DNA of 37,881 nt from an uncultured Lachnospiraceae bacterium (GTDB lineage Bacteria; Bacillota; Clostridia; Lachnospirales; Lachnospiraceae). Below, piece by piece: positions 16,578 to 24,341 of this stretch. How positions within the stretch are numbered: the first letter of the stretch is position 1; the number at the start of each line of letters is the position of its first letter. The stretch lies in contig CAJUFL010000035.1 of assembly GCA_910585605.1 (NCBI GenBank), positions 1 through 37,881 of the forward strand, read 5' to 3'. Below the pieces are notes generated by a model. It did not search any database. It was not told the origin of the DNA and saw only the letters and a list, made by a program, of their open reading frames with translations. A program made the translations under genes and the position numbers.

Positions 16578-18061
16578 TCACTTTGTCTTTTTGCTGATCG
16601 TCACATACTTACCATATGCTTTTTTGGTCTTCCCGGTTTCTGCTTTAACATTCTTATAAGCCCTGATGCGGATATAATATTTTTTCCCGCTCTTTAACTT
16701 GGATATTGTATATTTGGTCTTATTTTTAACCGTATACGTTTTTGCCCCTTTAAAATTTTTCTTTGTGCTGACCTGAATCTGATAGCCGTCTGCCCCGGAT
16801 ACTTTCTTCCACTTTAATGCTAATCCCTTCTTTTTGGTGGATGCTTTGAATTTTTTCACCTTTTTCAACTTCGGCTGTTTCTGTATGTTTGGGTCTGTAT
16901 TTTCAGAAGTGTTATCACTGCCGACATCTTTTGGAGGTATGTTATCGATATTATCCTGATTAGGCAGATTTTTTGGTATCAATTTTACAGTCAGTCCATA
17001 TTCTTTTGCATAAGTGACGGCATAGGAACCTTCCTCGGTATAAATGATTAAATTTTCGTTGCATCCCTGAAATGCACTTTTACCGATACTCTTACACTGT
17101 TCGGAATATTGATACTCTCTAACCCCCTGCACTCTTCAAATGCACTATCTGCGATACTCGTCACTGTATCAGGAATATCAACCATACCTTTACATTCATA
17201 TCCATCAATTAAAATCCCATTTACAACGACGCATGGATCTATCGCTCTCTTATTGTCTAACCATTTTGTCCCAAAAAATGTATCGTATCCTATACTGGTT
17301 ACACTGTTTGGAATACTGATACTCTCTAACTTGCTGCAATTATAAAATGTACCATATAAATTCGTTATACCATTCGGAATACTGATACTCTCCAACTCAT
17401 TACAATTTGCAAATACATAACTTCCGATACTCGTTACACTGTTTGGAATATTGATACTCGTTAATTTACTGCAATATACAAATGCACTATACCCAATATT
17501 TGTTACACTGCTCGGAATGTTGATACTTGTTAACCCAATGCAACCTAAAAATGTATCATTCTCAATACTCGTTACTCCTTCTGGGATATTAACCATACCT
17601 TTACATTCATGCCCATCAATTAAAATCCCATTTATAATCACAAATGAATTTTCTGCTTTTTTATTATCCAACCATTTTGTTCCTTCAAATGCATACCATC
17701 CGATACTTGTTACACTGTTTGGAATATTGATTTTTGTTAAACTGCTACAATCTTTAAATGCAAAACTCCCGATACTCGTTACATTGTTTGGTATACTGAT
17801 ACTCGTTAAACTGCTACAATCTTTAAATGCACCATACCCAATACTTGTTACCTTATATCCGTCCAAAACAGCCGGTATTATAACCTCGCTTTCCCCTCCG
17901 TTATATTCTGTTATCGTTGCCGTCCCATCTTCATTCACTTCATAATCCCAATCCCCACTTGTCTGTACTTTCACCCTGCGAATCTCTCCATCTGTCAGGC
18001 TTATTTGCAGGCACAGAACCAATATCAGTAGATATGCCGTTGCTTTCTTATACTTTCTCAT
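16578..18061 (-). pseudogene. BspA-type LRR_5/FN3 protein (paralog 3), frameshifted
   Basis: Two reading frames, 18061-17048 (signal peptide, LRR repeats, two WLDNK inserts) and 17132-16578 (last LRR, linker, FN3), join as one 494-residue paralog if one base is restored near 17091. The repeat consensus on the plus strand is GATACTCGTTACACTG, whereas here it reads GATACTCTTACACTG, so a single G (C on the coding strand) is missing. The first frame then ends after about 15 aberrant residues, leaving a secreted protein without FN3. The start at 18061 is supported by GGAAG. It could be a true pseudogene, a reversible phase-variation state, or a sequencing error. Gene conversion from the paralogs downstream could repair it. 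Confidence 0.85.
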
Positions 18062-18137
18062 TTTTTCTTCCTTCTCTCCTTCCTTTCTATTTTTGTTAAA
18101 AAAACACTGATTAAAGCGTTTCCTAATTACATTTTCA

Positions 18138-19463
18138 TTACAACAGACTCAATACCGCCTGCGGGCTTTTGTTTGTCTGTGCAAGAATTGCCTGTCCTGC
18201 CTGAATCAGTACATTTTGTTTGAAATATGCGGCTATTTCCTCAGCCATATCTGTATCCCTGAGCTTTGACTCCGCTTCCCGCAGGTTCGCACTGTAATAC
18301 ATATTTGCAGCCATCGTGCGTTCTAACCGGTTCTGTTGTGCACCGAAGGCACTTCTGTATTCACTTACCTTCTTGACCGCCCCATCCACGGTCTGGATGG
18401 CATTACCAGCTTCCGCATTAGACATCACGCTGATATGTTTGATGCCAATTGCTGCCGCTGTGGCATTGACCAAAGAAAGATTGATGCCCTCTCCGGTATT
18501 GGCTCCCGATTGAATCCAGAGAAAGGTCGGTTTATCACCAGTACGGACTTTCATATTATAAGGGCTTCCTTTATGACCTGCACCCACAACTTTGGGAGGA
18601 ATTGTAGACGGATTATAATATGCATTCATATAGGAATTGTCTGACTTAAAACAATTCTTTCCTGGATCCCAACTCCAGTGCCGATAGTAAATGTCTCCAT
18701 TTTCATCCACGCCAAAATCATCAATCGTAACTGAACGGCTTATACCATCACGACGGTCATAAACATTAATAACCGCCTTTCGCTCATCACTTTCACTTGG
18801 ACCATTAGGATATAATTGTTTATCATCCCAGTTATGAAGACCAGAACCGTTGCCGCTTTTACTGCTTCCAAACATAGCACCATAATAAAACTTTTCCCCA
18901 TTCATTTCATAATCAATACGAACGGCTGTTACCGCAACGGAATCACCCGGATGATATGTTTTATCGTCAACTATAATCTCATTTTGAGCAGTGAAGGTAT
19001 ATGTCTTTTGTGTCAGATACCCCAGCATAATACTTCTCGGATCAGCCCCTAGCAGCGGATAAATTCCTTCATTAAACTGTGTCTTATTTGCAATATCATC
19101 CACCTCTTTGACCAGTTCATCCACCTCTGCCTGAATCGCCATCCGATCTTCGGTATCATAGATATCATTTGCCGCCTGTACCGCCAGCTCCCGCATTCTG
19201 GCAAGAATCGAATGGGTTTCATTTAAAGCCCCCTCTGCTGTCTGAATCAGTGAAATTCCATCTTCAATATTTTTTACTGCCTGATTCAATCCTCTTATCT
19301 GGTTTCGCATCTTTTCTGATATCGACAGACCTGCCGCATCATCTCCTGCCCTGTTAATCCGATAGCCGGAAGATAACTTCTCTGTATTTTTACATATCAT
19401 CTTTTTGTTTATACCCAAAAAGCGGTTTATGTTCATAGCTGATATATTATCCTGTATTCTCAT
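18138..19463 (-). CDS. fliC: Flagellin
   Basis: 441 aa. The N-terminal D0/D1 region is classical (NISAMNINRFL, KLSSGYRINRAGDDAAGLSISEKMR, ARMRELAVQAAND). So is the C-terminal D0 (AFGAQQNRLERTMAANMYYSANLREAESKLRDTDMAEEIAAYFKQNVLIQAGQAILAQTNKSPQAVLSLL). Between them lies a variable insert of about 190 residues (145-335) that I do not recognise and that would form the surface-exposed domain. There is no signal peptide, as expected for export through the flagellar type III apparatus. AGGAGG five nt before the ATG fixes the start. The gene follows a LytTR regulator on the same strand, with a terminator between them, and precedes the LRR array by 76 bp. One of perhaps several flagellins in the genome. 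Confidence 0.95.
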   Translation of the reverse strand: MRIQDNISAMNINRFLGINKKMICKNTEKLSSGYRINRAGDDAAGLSISEKMRNQIRGLNQAVKNIEDGISLIQTAEGALNETHSILARMRELAVQAANDIYDTEDRMAIQAEVDELVKEVDDIANKTQFNEGIYPLLGADPRSIMLGYLTQKTYTFTAQNEIIVDDKTYHPGDSVAVTAVRIDYEMNGEKFYYGAMFGSSKSGNGSGLHNWDDKQLYPNGPSESDERKAVINVYDRRDGISRSVTIDDFGVDENGDIYYRHWSWDPGKNCFKSDNSYMNAYYNPSTIPPKVVGAGHKGSPYNMKVRTGDKPTFLWIQSGANTGEGINLSLVNATAAAIGIKHISVMSNAEAGNAIQTVDGAVKKVSEYRSAFGAQQNRLERTMAANMYYSANLREAESKLRDTDMAEEIAAYFKQNVLIQAGQAILAQTNKSPQAVLSLL

Positions 19464-19592
19464 AGCTGCCTCCTGCTGTGTTTTATTCTGTTACATTGAA
19501 ACCCGCTGATGCTCTCAAAATTCATCAACACAATTCCTTTGATCTTTCCTGTCATTACTGCATTTTGATATGTTTGCCTATAATCCGAATCA

Positions 19593-19621
19593 ATTATAAC
19601 ATTTCAAATTACTAATTTCAG
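19593..19621 (-). promoter_or_regulatory. Candidate promoter of the flagellin gene
   Basis: The minus strand has CTGAAA (19621-19616), 17 bp and TATAAT (19598-19593), giving a leader of about 120 nt. I found no convincing SigD/sigma-28 box (TAAA-N15-CCGATAT), which most clostridial flagellin genes have. The prediction is moderate. Confidence 0.4.
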
Positions 19622-19666
19622 CCATATAACACTAACGGTATCTATCTGGAATGAAAAGGCAGTAAA

Positions 19667-19704
19667 TAAAAAGCCCTCCAAAACATTCCTGCTTCAAAGA
19701 GCTT
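19667..19704 (-). terminator. Terminator of the LytTR regulator gene
   Basis: On the minus strand AAGCTCTTTGAAGCA pairs along its whole length (several G-U pairs) with TGTTTTGGAGGGCTT around a GGAA loop, followed by TTTATTT. It lies about 47 nt past the stop at 19751 and insulates the regulator from the flagellin gene. Confidence 0.75.
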
Positions 19705-19750
19705 CTCATTCTATCATACATCCATATCAATGTCTCTCACTTTTATCCCC

Positions 19751-20275
19751 TTACTCACCCAGATATTTTCTCCTCACCTCTTTCCATCTGTATTTACTAA
19801 TGGGAATTCTCTTCCCGTTTTTCAAAACAGCCTCATTATCCATCAAAGTTTTAATCTGGTATCTGTTTACAATATAACTGCGGTGGGTTTTTATAAAAAT
19901 TTTCTCATCTAACAGCTTTTCTACCTCAGAAATTGGAAATTTTATGATCTTTTCCCCCTCAAGAGTTCTAACATGCACGGTTTTTAATTCTGCTTCAATA
20001 TATAAGATTTCATCCATATCAAATGTTTCTATATGTTTTCCAGCCGTCAAGGTAAGAGTCTGACCCTTATACCCTTTTGCATACATAATCATTTCCTTCA
20101 TAACTTCTTCCGACAGAATAATAACATCATAACTAAGTGACTGCTGCTTAACATTACTTCTATTGGAAAAACAATCAATTTCTATCATATCATTTGTACT
20201 TCCAAAAGCCTGTTCCATTTTTTCCTTATATTTTTGTAACAATTCCTGCTTATCTCCATATAACGCAACCTTCAT
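19751..20275 (-). CDS. LytTR-family transcriptional regulator
   Basis: 174 aa from the ATG at 20275, with AAGGAG eight nt upstream; the in-frame GTG at 20284 lies inside the SD spacing. Residues about 75-170 form a LytTR DNA-binding domain: the core ILYIEAELKTVHVRT, then FIKTHRSYIVNRYQIKTL and NGKRIPISKYRWKEVRRKYL. The N-terminal 70 residues look like a shortened receiver-like fold (MKVALYGDKQELL, YDVIILSEE) without the usual phospho-acceptor Asp set, so activity is probably not controlled by ordinary phosphorylation. It lies upstream of the flagellin and LRR genes on the same strand and may regulate nearby surface genes, but no target site was identified. Confidence 0.85.
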   Translation of the reverse strand: MKVALYGDKQELLQKYKEKMEQAFGSTNDMIEIDCFSNRSNVKQQSLSYDVIILSEEVMKEMIMYAKGYKGQTLTLTAGKHIETFDMDEILYIEAELKTVHVRTLEGEKIIKFPISEVEKLLDEKIFIKTHRSYIVNRYQIKTLMDNEAVLKNGKRIPISKYRWKEVRRKYLGE

Positions 20276-20284
20276 GTTCGTCAC

Positions 20285-20730
20285 TCCTTAGTACATTTTC
20301 TACCTATGTTGTTTAAAAGAAGCATCTAGGTAATTTTTATAAATACAAAGTAAATATAAAGTCTATCTATCTTATTTTTCGTTTATTTCCCTTCCATATA
20401 TTCCCACAATATAATTCTTATTTCAATATAGTTTCACCAAAAGTCAATATACGGAATGAAAATCCACTTATATCATTTCTTCATTTATAATAATACTGTA
20501 AAACTGTTGTTATATCATATGCGACCCTAAAAATAGGAAAGCTAAATTTAGCAACAAAAATGTGATTTTATACGCAATTACTTTCTGTTTTTCATGCATA
20601 CTTGACCAATCCTTTGACTTTGTGTAATATAAATGTACTACTCTAGCCAAAGATTTGATAATGTATAATATACAAAATAAAATTGTGTATAATAATATCT
20701 GCTTATATAACTGTAATAGGAGGCACATAC
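20285..20730. other. AT-rich intergenic region between divergent genes
   Basis: No well-supported gene. It should hold the divergent promoters of the LytTR gene (minus) and the DUF3990-like pair (plus). Features visible: a 12-bp palindrome GCTAAATTTAGC at 20541-20552, and a cluster of TATAAT-like boxes with TGTATAATATACA at about 20665-20700 just before the DUF3990-like gene, possibly an autoregulatory operator. A 29-codon hydrophobic reading frame on the minus strand (20599-20510) is discussed under findings. Confidence 0.4.
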
Positions 20731-21207
20731 ATGGGAAAAATGACTGTATACCACGGCAGTTATACTACCGTAGAAAATCCCCAGATTATAAAAGGAAAAA
20801 ACACAAAAGATTTTGGCGTCGGTTTTTATTGTACGATTATCCGGGAACAGGCTGAGCGCTGGGCAAGACGCTATCATAAAGGTGTAGTAAATACATACTG
20901 CGTACGGATGGACACCAGTCTTAAAATATTGGAATTTAAAGAAATGACAGAAGAATGGCTTGATTTTATTATTGACTGCCGTCATGGTAAACCACATCAT
21001 TATGATATCGTAATTGGAGCCATGGCAAATGATCAGATTTACAATTATATTGCAGATTATATAGATGGTATTATTACAAGAGAGCAATTCTGGGTAATGG
21101 CACAATTCAAATATCCAACTCACCAGATTAATTTTTGCTCTACATCTGCTTTAAGATGCTTAGAATTTATATCAAGCGAGGAGGTCGAAAAAAATGATTG
21201 GACGTGA
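20731..21207 (+). CDS. DUF3990-like protein, putative ADP-ribosyltransferase-fold toxin
   Basis: 158 aa from the ATG at 20731, with a perfect AGGAGG seven nt upstream; the longer frame from 20683 would run through the SD. The N-terminus reads MTVYHGSYTTVENPQI, followed by NTKDFGVGFYCT. In DUF3990, which belongs to the ADP-ribosyltransferase superfamily, these correspond to the NAD-binding His and the GxGFYxT strand. The C-terminus has QINFCSTSALRCLEFI, the third conserved motif. The gene overlaps its partner by 14 nt. Such compact two-gene units are typical of toxin-antitoxin modules, in which the ART protein would modify a cellular target. Enzymatic activity and target are inferred from fold only. 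Confidence 0.75.
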   Translation: MGKMTVYHGSYTTVENPQIIKGKNTKDFGVGFYCTIIREQAERWARRYHKGVVNTYCVRMDTSLKILEFKEMTEEWLDFIIDCRHGKPHHYDIVIGAMANDQIYNYIADYIDGIITREQFWVMAQFKYPTHQINFCSTSALRCLEFISSEEVEKNDWT

Positions 21208-21649
21208 AGACAGCAAAGGTAATGATTTGTTTTTTACCTGCAGCCTGATTGACTATATGGCAAGAAAAACAAAAAACAAAAGAGCCGTTATCGTAAACGC
21301 ACTCGGTAAAGCCTCTATCACCAAAATTTATCAGCTCGCTGACGTTTACCACAGCGATAATATTGACCGTGTTTGTGACGACTTTATTGAATCTGCAAGT
21401 ATCACAGAAGGAACTTTTGATAATGTGGCAGCAGCAAAATATTCCATTCCAAGCCACTGGGATATTGGTAAAGTATATAAAAGACTCATCCTCGGCATAT
21501 CCAAAGCTGAAAACATAAATATAATAGATGCTCTATTCGCTGCTTACAACTCTTTTGTCAGCGATAAAATAGATGATTATAACAGCAGCTTTTACTATGA
21601 TGCCCCTCAAAATATATTAAATGCATATCTGGATGGAACCATAGAATAA
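21194..21649 (+). CDS. Putative partner/antitoxin of the DUF3990-like protein
   Basis: 151 aa, starting inside the end of the DUF3990-like gene (14-nt overlap, GAGGTCG a few nt before the ATG), so translation is coupled. It is predicted mostly helical: FTCSLIDYMARKTKNKRAVIVNALGKASITKIYQLADVYHSDNIDRVCDDFIE resembles the DUF3791-type partners that accompany DUF3990 genes. A C-terminal half of about 80 residues (DIGKVYKRLILGISKAENINIIDALFAAYNSFV) is additional and I do not recognise it. No DNA-binding motif is obvious. An antitoxin role is inferred from position. Confidence 0.7.
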   Translation: MIGREDSKGNDLFFTCSLIDYMARKTKNKRAVIVNALGKASITKIYQLADVYHSDNIDRVCDDFIESASITEGTFDNVAAAKYSIPSHWDIGKVYKRLILGISKAENINIIDALFAAYNSFVSDKIDDYNSSFYYDAPQNILNAYLDGTIE

Positions 21650-21678
21650 GAAAATTCAAACCCTCGAAATCTATAATA

Positions 21679-21714
21679 TAAAAAATACAGCCTCTGCTTC
21701 CACAAACGCTGTAT
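21679..21714 (-). terminator. Terminator of the acylphosphatase gene
   Basis: On the minus strand ATACAGC and GCTGTAT flank a 16-nt loop and are followed directly by six T. It is 43 nt past the stop at 21757. The plus-strand pair stops at 21649 and gets no U-tract from this hairpin. Confidence 0.65.
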
Positions 21715-21756
21715 CTGTATATATCAAGATAATTTTCTGATTTTCCTCAAATCGCT

Positions 21757-22026
21757 TTAATCAATGTAAAACTTCTGTTCCAAGTCCTGCACTTCCATAT
21801 CATAACTTTCAATACCGTCAATATGGATAAAGCTTCCCTCTTCCACCAGTCCCAGGAAATCCCGTACCAAAGCTTCTTCTCCCTGTACCTCCAATTCTAC
21901 CCTTCCGTCGTCCAGATTAATGGCATATCCTGTAAGACCCAGATTATTCGCCGTATAATAAGAACGATACCGGAAGCCCACTCCCTGCACTCTTCCACTT
22001 ACGTAATAGTGTTTTCGTATTATCAT
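21757..22026 (-). CDS. Acylphosphatase
   Basis: 89 aa from the ATG at 22026 (GGGAG five nt upstream; the longer frame from 22068 adds 14 residues before the SD). It has the full acylphosphatase signature: VSGRVQGVGFRYRSYYTANNLGLTGYAINLDDGRVELEVQGE. This carries the phosphate-cradle loop GRVQGVGFR with the catalytic Arg, and the catalytic Asn in GYAINLDDG. The enzyme hydrolyses acyl phosphates such as 1,3-bisphosphoglycerate or carbamoyl phosphate in the cytoplasm. It lies 45 nt after the HAD phosphatase gene and is probably co-transcribed with it. Confidence 0.93.
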   Translation of the reverse strand: MIIRKHYYVSGRVQGVGFRYRSYYTANNLGLTGYAINLDDGRVELEVQGEEALVRDFLGLVEEGSFIHIDGIESYDMEVQDLEQKFYID

Positions 22027-22071
22027 ATTTTCTCCCACCTTATGATTGCAACCAATTTTGCCTTGCACCGT

Positions 22072-22881
22072 TTACCTGAAATACCGGTCAATAACCTCCA
22101 GCAGACCATCTTCATCATTGCTTTTCTCTGTAACCAGATCTGCCGCTTCTTTTACTTTCTCCTGTGCATTTGCCATGGCAATGCCTGTACCTGCGTACTG
22201 AATCATGGATATATCATTAAATCCATCTCCACAGGCAATGGTATCTGCCCTGTCTACTCCAATCTTTGTAAATAAATGTTCAAGAGATGCCGCTTTATCC
22301 ACTCCCAGAGACATTGCTTCGATAAAAAACGGTTCTGAGCGGTAAATGCTGAGAATACCATCGTACTGTGCCGCTAACTCCTTCTCCAATTCCGGTGCAG
22401 CATTCACATCCGCAGTCATGAGACATTTATTGACATCAAAATCCACATAGGACACAAAATCAGTCACCAGCTTTAATTCCATATGGTTAATTCCCGCCTC
22501 AAATTCCATATGTTCATCAATTCTGGTCGCCGTGATAACGGAATCATTTTCATAGGTTACCAGTCCCATATCATGCTCTTTTGCATATTCATAAAGCGGT
22601 GCAATACACTCTCTCGGAAATATCTGCTGATATACAATTTCTCCTGTCTTTACATCTATAATCCTTGCACCGTTAAAACAGAGAACATATCCTCCATAGC
22701 GTTCCATCTGTAAAATATCAGATATCCATTTCACCCCATGAGACGGTCTGCCGGATGCGATTACAATCGTATGTCCCTGCTTTTGAATGTCTAGCAGAGC
22801 ATCCAGTGTTTTAGGTGTGATCTCTTTCTGGCTGTTTGTCAATGTTCCGTCAATATCTAAAATCAATACTTTTCCCTGCAT
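22072..22881 (-). CDS. Cof-type HAD-IIB family phosphatase
   Basis: 269 aa from the ATG at 22881, with GGTGGAG five nt upstream. All HAD motifs are present: I, ILDIDGTLTNS (nucleophile Asp and acid Asp); II, IVIASGRPS; III, Lys in GVDKAASLEHL; IV, TIACGDGFNDISMIQYAGTGIAM. The long cap between II and III is the C2B type of the Cof/YidA group. These cytoplasmic enzymes act on sugar phosphates, nucleotides or flavin phosphates; the substrate cannot be predicted. It heads a two-gene unit with the acylphosphatase. Confidence 0.93.
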   Translation of the reverse strand: MQGKVLILDIDGTLTNSQKEITPKTLDALLDIQKQGHTIVIASGRPSHGVKWISDILQMERYGGYVLCFNGARIIDVKTGEIVYQQIFPRECIAPLYEYAKEHDMGLVTYENDSVITATRIDEHMEFEAGINHMELKLVTDFVSYVDFDVNKCLMTADVNAAPELEKELAAQYDGILSIYRSEPFFIEAMSLGVDKAASLEHLFTKIGVDRADTIACGDGFNDISMIQYAGTGIAMANAQEKVKEAADLVTEKSNDEDGLLEVIDRYFR

Positions 22882-22918
22882 CTTATCTCCACCTTTCATC
22901 CATTGTTTCTGTTAAACG

Positions 22919-23055
22919 ATTGCGAAACTCTCTATTTCTAAGCTCCAGTTGTGCAATATAAACAATATTATAATTAAATGGAAGCTCGCTGATGCTCGCG
23001 CAGGTCATTTGTTTATATTATACAACGGTCGGTAACGAAAACAAAGTTTCGCAAT
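22919..23055. repeat. Nested inverted-repeat element (MITE-like)
   Basis: The outer arms are a perfect 11-bp inverted repeat, ATTGCGAAACT (22919-22929) and AGTTTCGCAAT (23045-23055). The inner arms are 17 bp with two mismatches, TTGTGCAATATAAACAA (22949-22965) and TTGTTTATATTATACAA (23009-23025). The centre contains a GC-rich stretch, GCTCGCTGATGCTCGCGC. A related single end occurs at 1881-1910. It contains no coding capacity and lies in the 203-bp gap between the HAD gene and coaBC. It could be a non-autonomous mobile element or a structured intergenic RNA. Confidence 0.7.
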
Positions 23056-23104
23056 TGCCTAATAGTCCCTGTTCCCATTCCTCAAATTTAATATAAAGCC
23101 GCAT

Positions 23105-24301
23105 TTATCTATTTGCAAGCCCGAGCATTTCATCCAGTATGCTCTTTGCCACCTCATCCTTAGAAAGCAGTGGAAGTTCCTTTATTCCATCTTTTTCAAT
23201 AAATGTTACCACATTGGTATCCGTTCCGAATCCTGCTCCCTTAACCTTTAAATTATTTGCCACAATCATATCTGCCTTTTTGCTCTCTAATTTCTTTCCG
23301 GCATTTTCTAATAAATCCCTTGTCTCCATTGCAAAACCACAGATTACCTGATCCGGTTTTTTGTGTTCTCCCAGATACTTTAAAATGTCCTCGGTTCGAA
23401 CCAGGGATATACTCATATCATTTTCACTTTTCTTTAATTTATCCTCTGCCACAGTCGTTGGTGTGTAATCTGCCACTGCCGCTGCCTTGATGATAAAATC
23501 GGCATCCTCGAAATGATCCTTTACTGCTTCAAACATATCTTTTGCACTGATCACCGGAATCATTTTGACAAATGGCGGGACAGGAATTGCAGTTTTTCCT
23601 GTAATTAAGGTAACTTCCGCCCCTCGTTCCATCGCACATTTTGCAATGGCATAACCCATTTTACCTGTAGAATGATTAGAAATAAACCTCACCGGATCAA
23701 TTGCTTCTGTTGTGGGACCCGCAGTTACTAAAACCTTCTTACCAGTCATATCCTTTTCATAATGAATTTCCTTTATGATATAGGATAGCAGGGTTTCTTC
23801 CGATGGCAGTTTGCCTGCTCCCGTATCTCCACAAGCCAGATATCCGGTAGAAGGCGAAATGATTTCATAACCGTACTGCTTAAGCTTCTCCATATTATCC
23901 TGAACAATCGGGTTTTCAAACATATTCGTATTCATTGCCGGCGCTATCAGCTTTGGTGCCTTGCATGCCATAATCGTCGTTGTCAGCATATCATCCGCAA
24001 TCCCGTTAGCGATTTTTCCAATCACATTAGCGGATGCCGGTGCTGTCATAAACAAATCTGCCCGCTTTGCCAATGCCACATGCTCTACATTATATTGGAA
24101 ATTGCGGTCAAAGGTATCCACCAGACATTTATTTCCAGTCAATGTCTCAAAAGTAATTGGATTAATAAAATTCGTCGCATTTTCTGTCATGATTACGTGA
24201 ACATCTGCATGGAGCTTCACCAGCATACTGGCAAGATTGGCAATCTTATAGGCGGCAATCGAACCGGTCACGCCAAGCACCACAGTTTTTCCATTTAACA
24301 T
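23105..24301 (-). CDS. coaBC: Bifunctional phosphopantothenoylcysteine decarboxylase / phosphopantothenate-cysteine ligase
   Basis: 398 aa, full length for CoaBC. The N-terminal CoaC flavoprotein part has VLGVTGSIAAYKIANLAS, the active-site His in YNVEHVALAKRADLF, ASANVIGKIANGIADD, PAMNTNMFENP and the catalytic Cys in YLACGDTGAGKLPS. The CoaB ligase part starts near 185 (KKVLVTAGPTTEAIDPVRFISNHSTGKMG) and continues with AAVADYTP and KLKKSENDMSI. It converts 4'-phosphopantothenate to 4'-phosphopantetheine in two steps of CoA synthesis. AAGGAG supports the start. It is the last gene of a panC-panD-membrane protein-coaBC run on the minus strand. Confidence 0.97.
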   Translation of the reverse strand: MLNGKTVVLGVTGSIAAYKIANLASMLVKLHADVHVIMTENATNFINPITFETLTGNKCLVDTFDRNFQYNVEHVALAKRADLFMTAPASANVIGKIANGIADDMLTTTIMACKAPKLIAPAMNTNMFENPIVQDNMEKLKQYGYEIISPSTGYLACGDTGAGKLPSEETLLSYIIKEIHYEKDMTGKKVLVTAGPTTEAIDPVRFISNHSTGKMGYAIAKCAMERGAEVTLITGKTAIPVPPFVKMIPVISAKDMFEAVKDHFEDADFIIKAAAVADYTPTTVAEDKLKKSENDMSISLVRTEDILKYLGEHKKPDQVICGFAMETRDLLENAGKKLESKKADMIVANNLKVKGAGFGTDTNVVTFIEKDGIKELPLLSKDEVAKSILDEMLGLANR

Positions 24302-24341
24302 TTCTTCTATCTCCTTCTAAAGATTCTAATTTTATTTAATT

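Noticed and set aside
12971..18061. CRISPR-like appearance of regularly repeated DNA
   Set aside because: The period is the 23-codon LRR repeat within open reading frames, with degenerate units and no unique spacers.
19501..19520. CGCTGATGCTC shared with the centre of the 22919-23055 repeat
   Set aside because: An 11-bp match is expected by chance in a window of this size and has no matching flanks.
20638..21123. Minus-strand 161-codon frame opposite the DUF3990-like gene
   Set aside because: Tyr/Cys/Ile-rich antisense shadow of a well-supported gene with a perfect SD.
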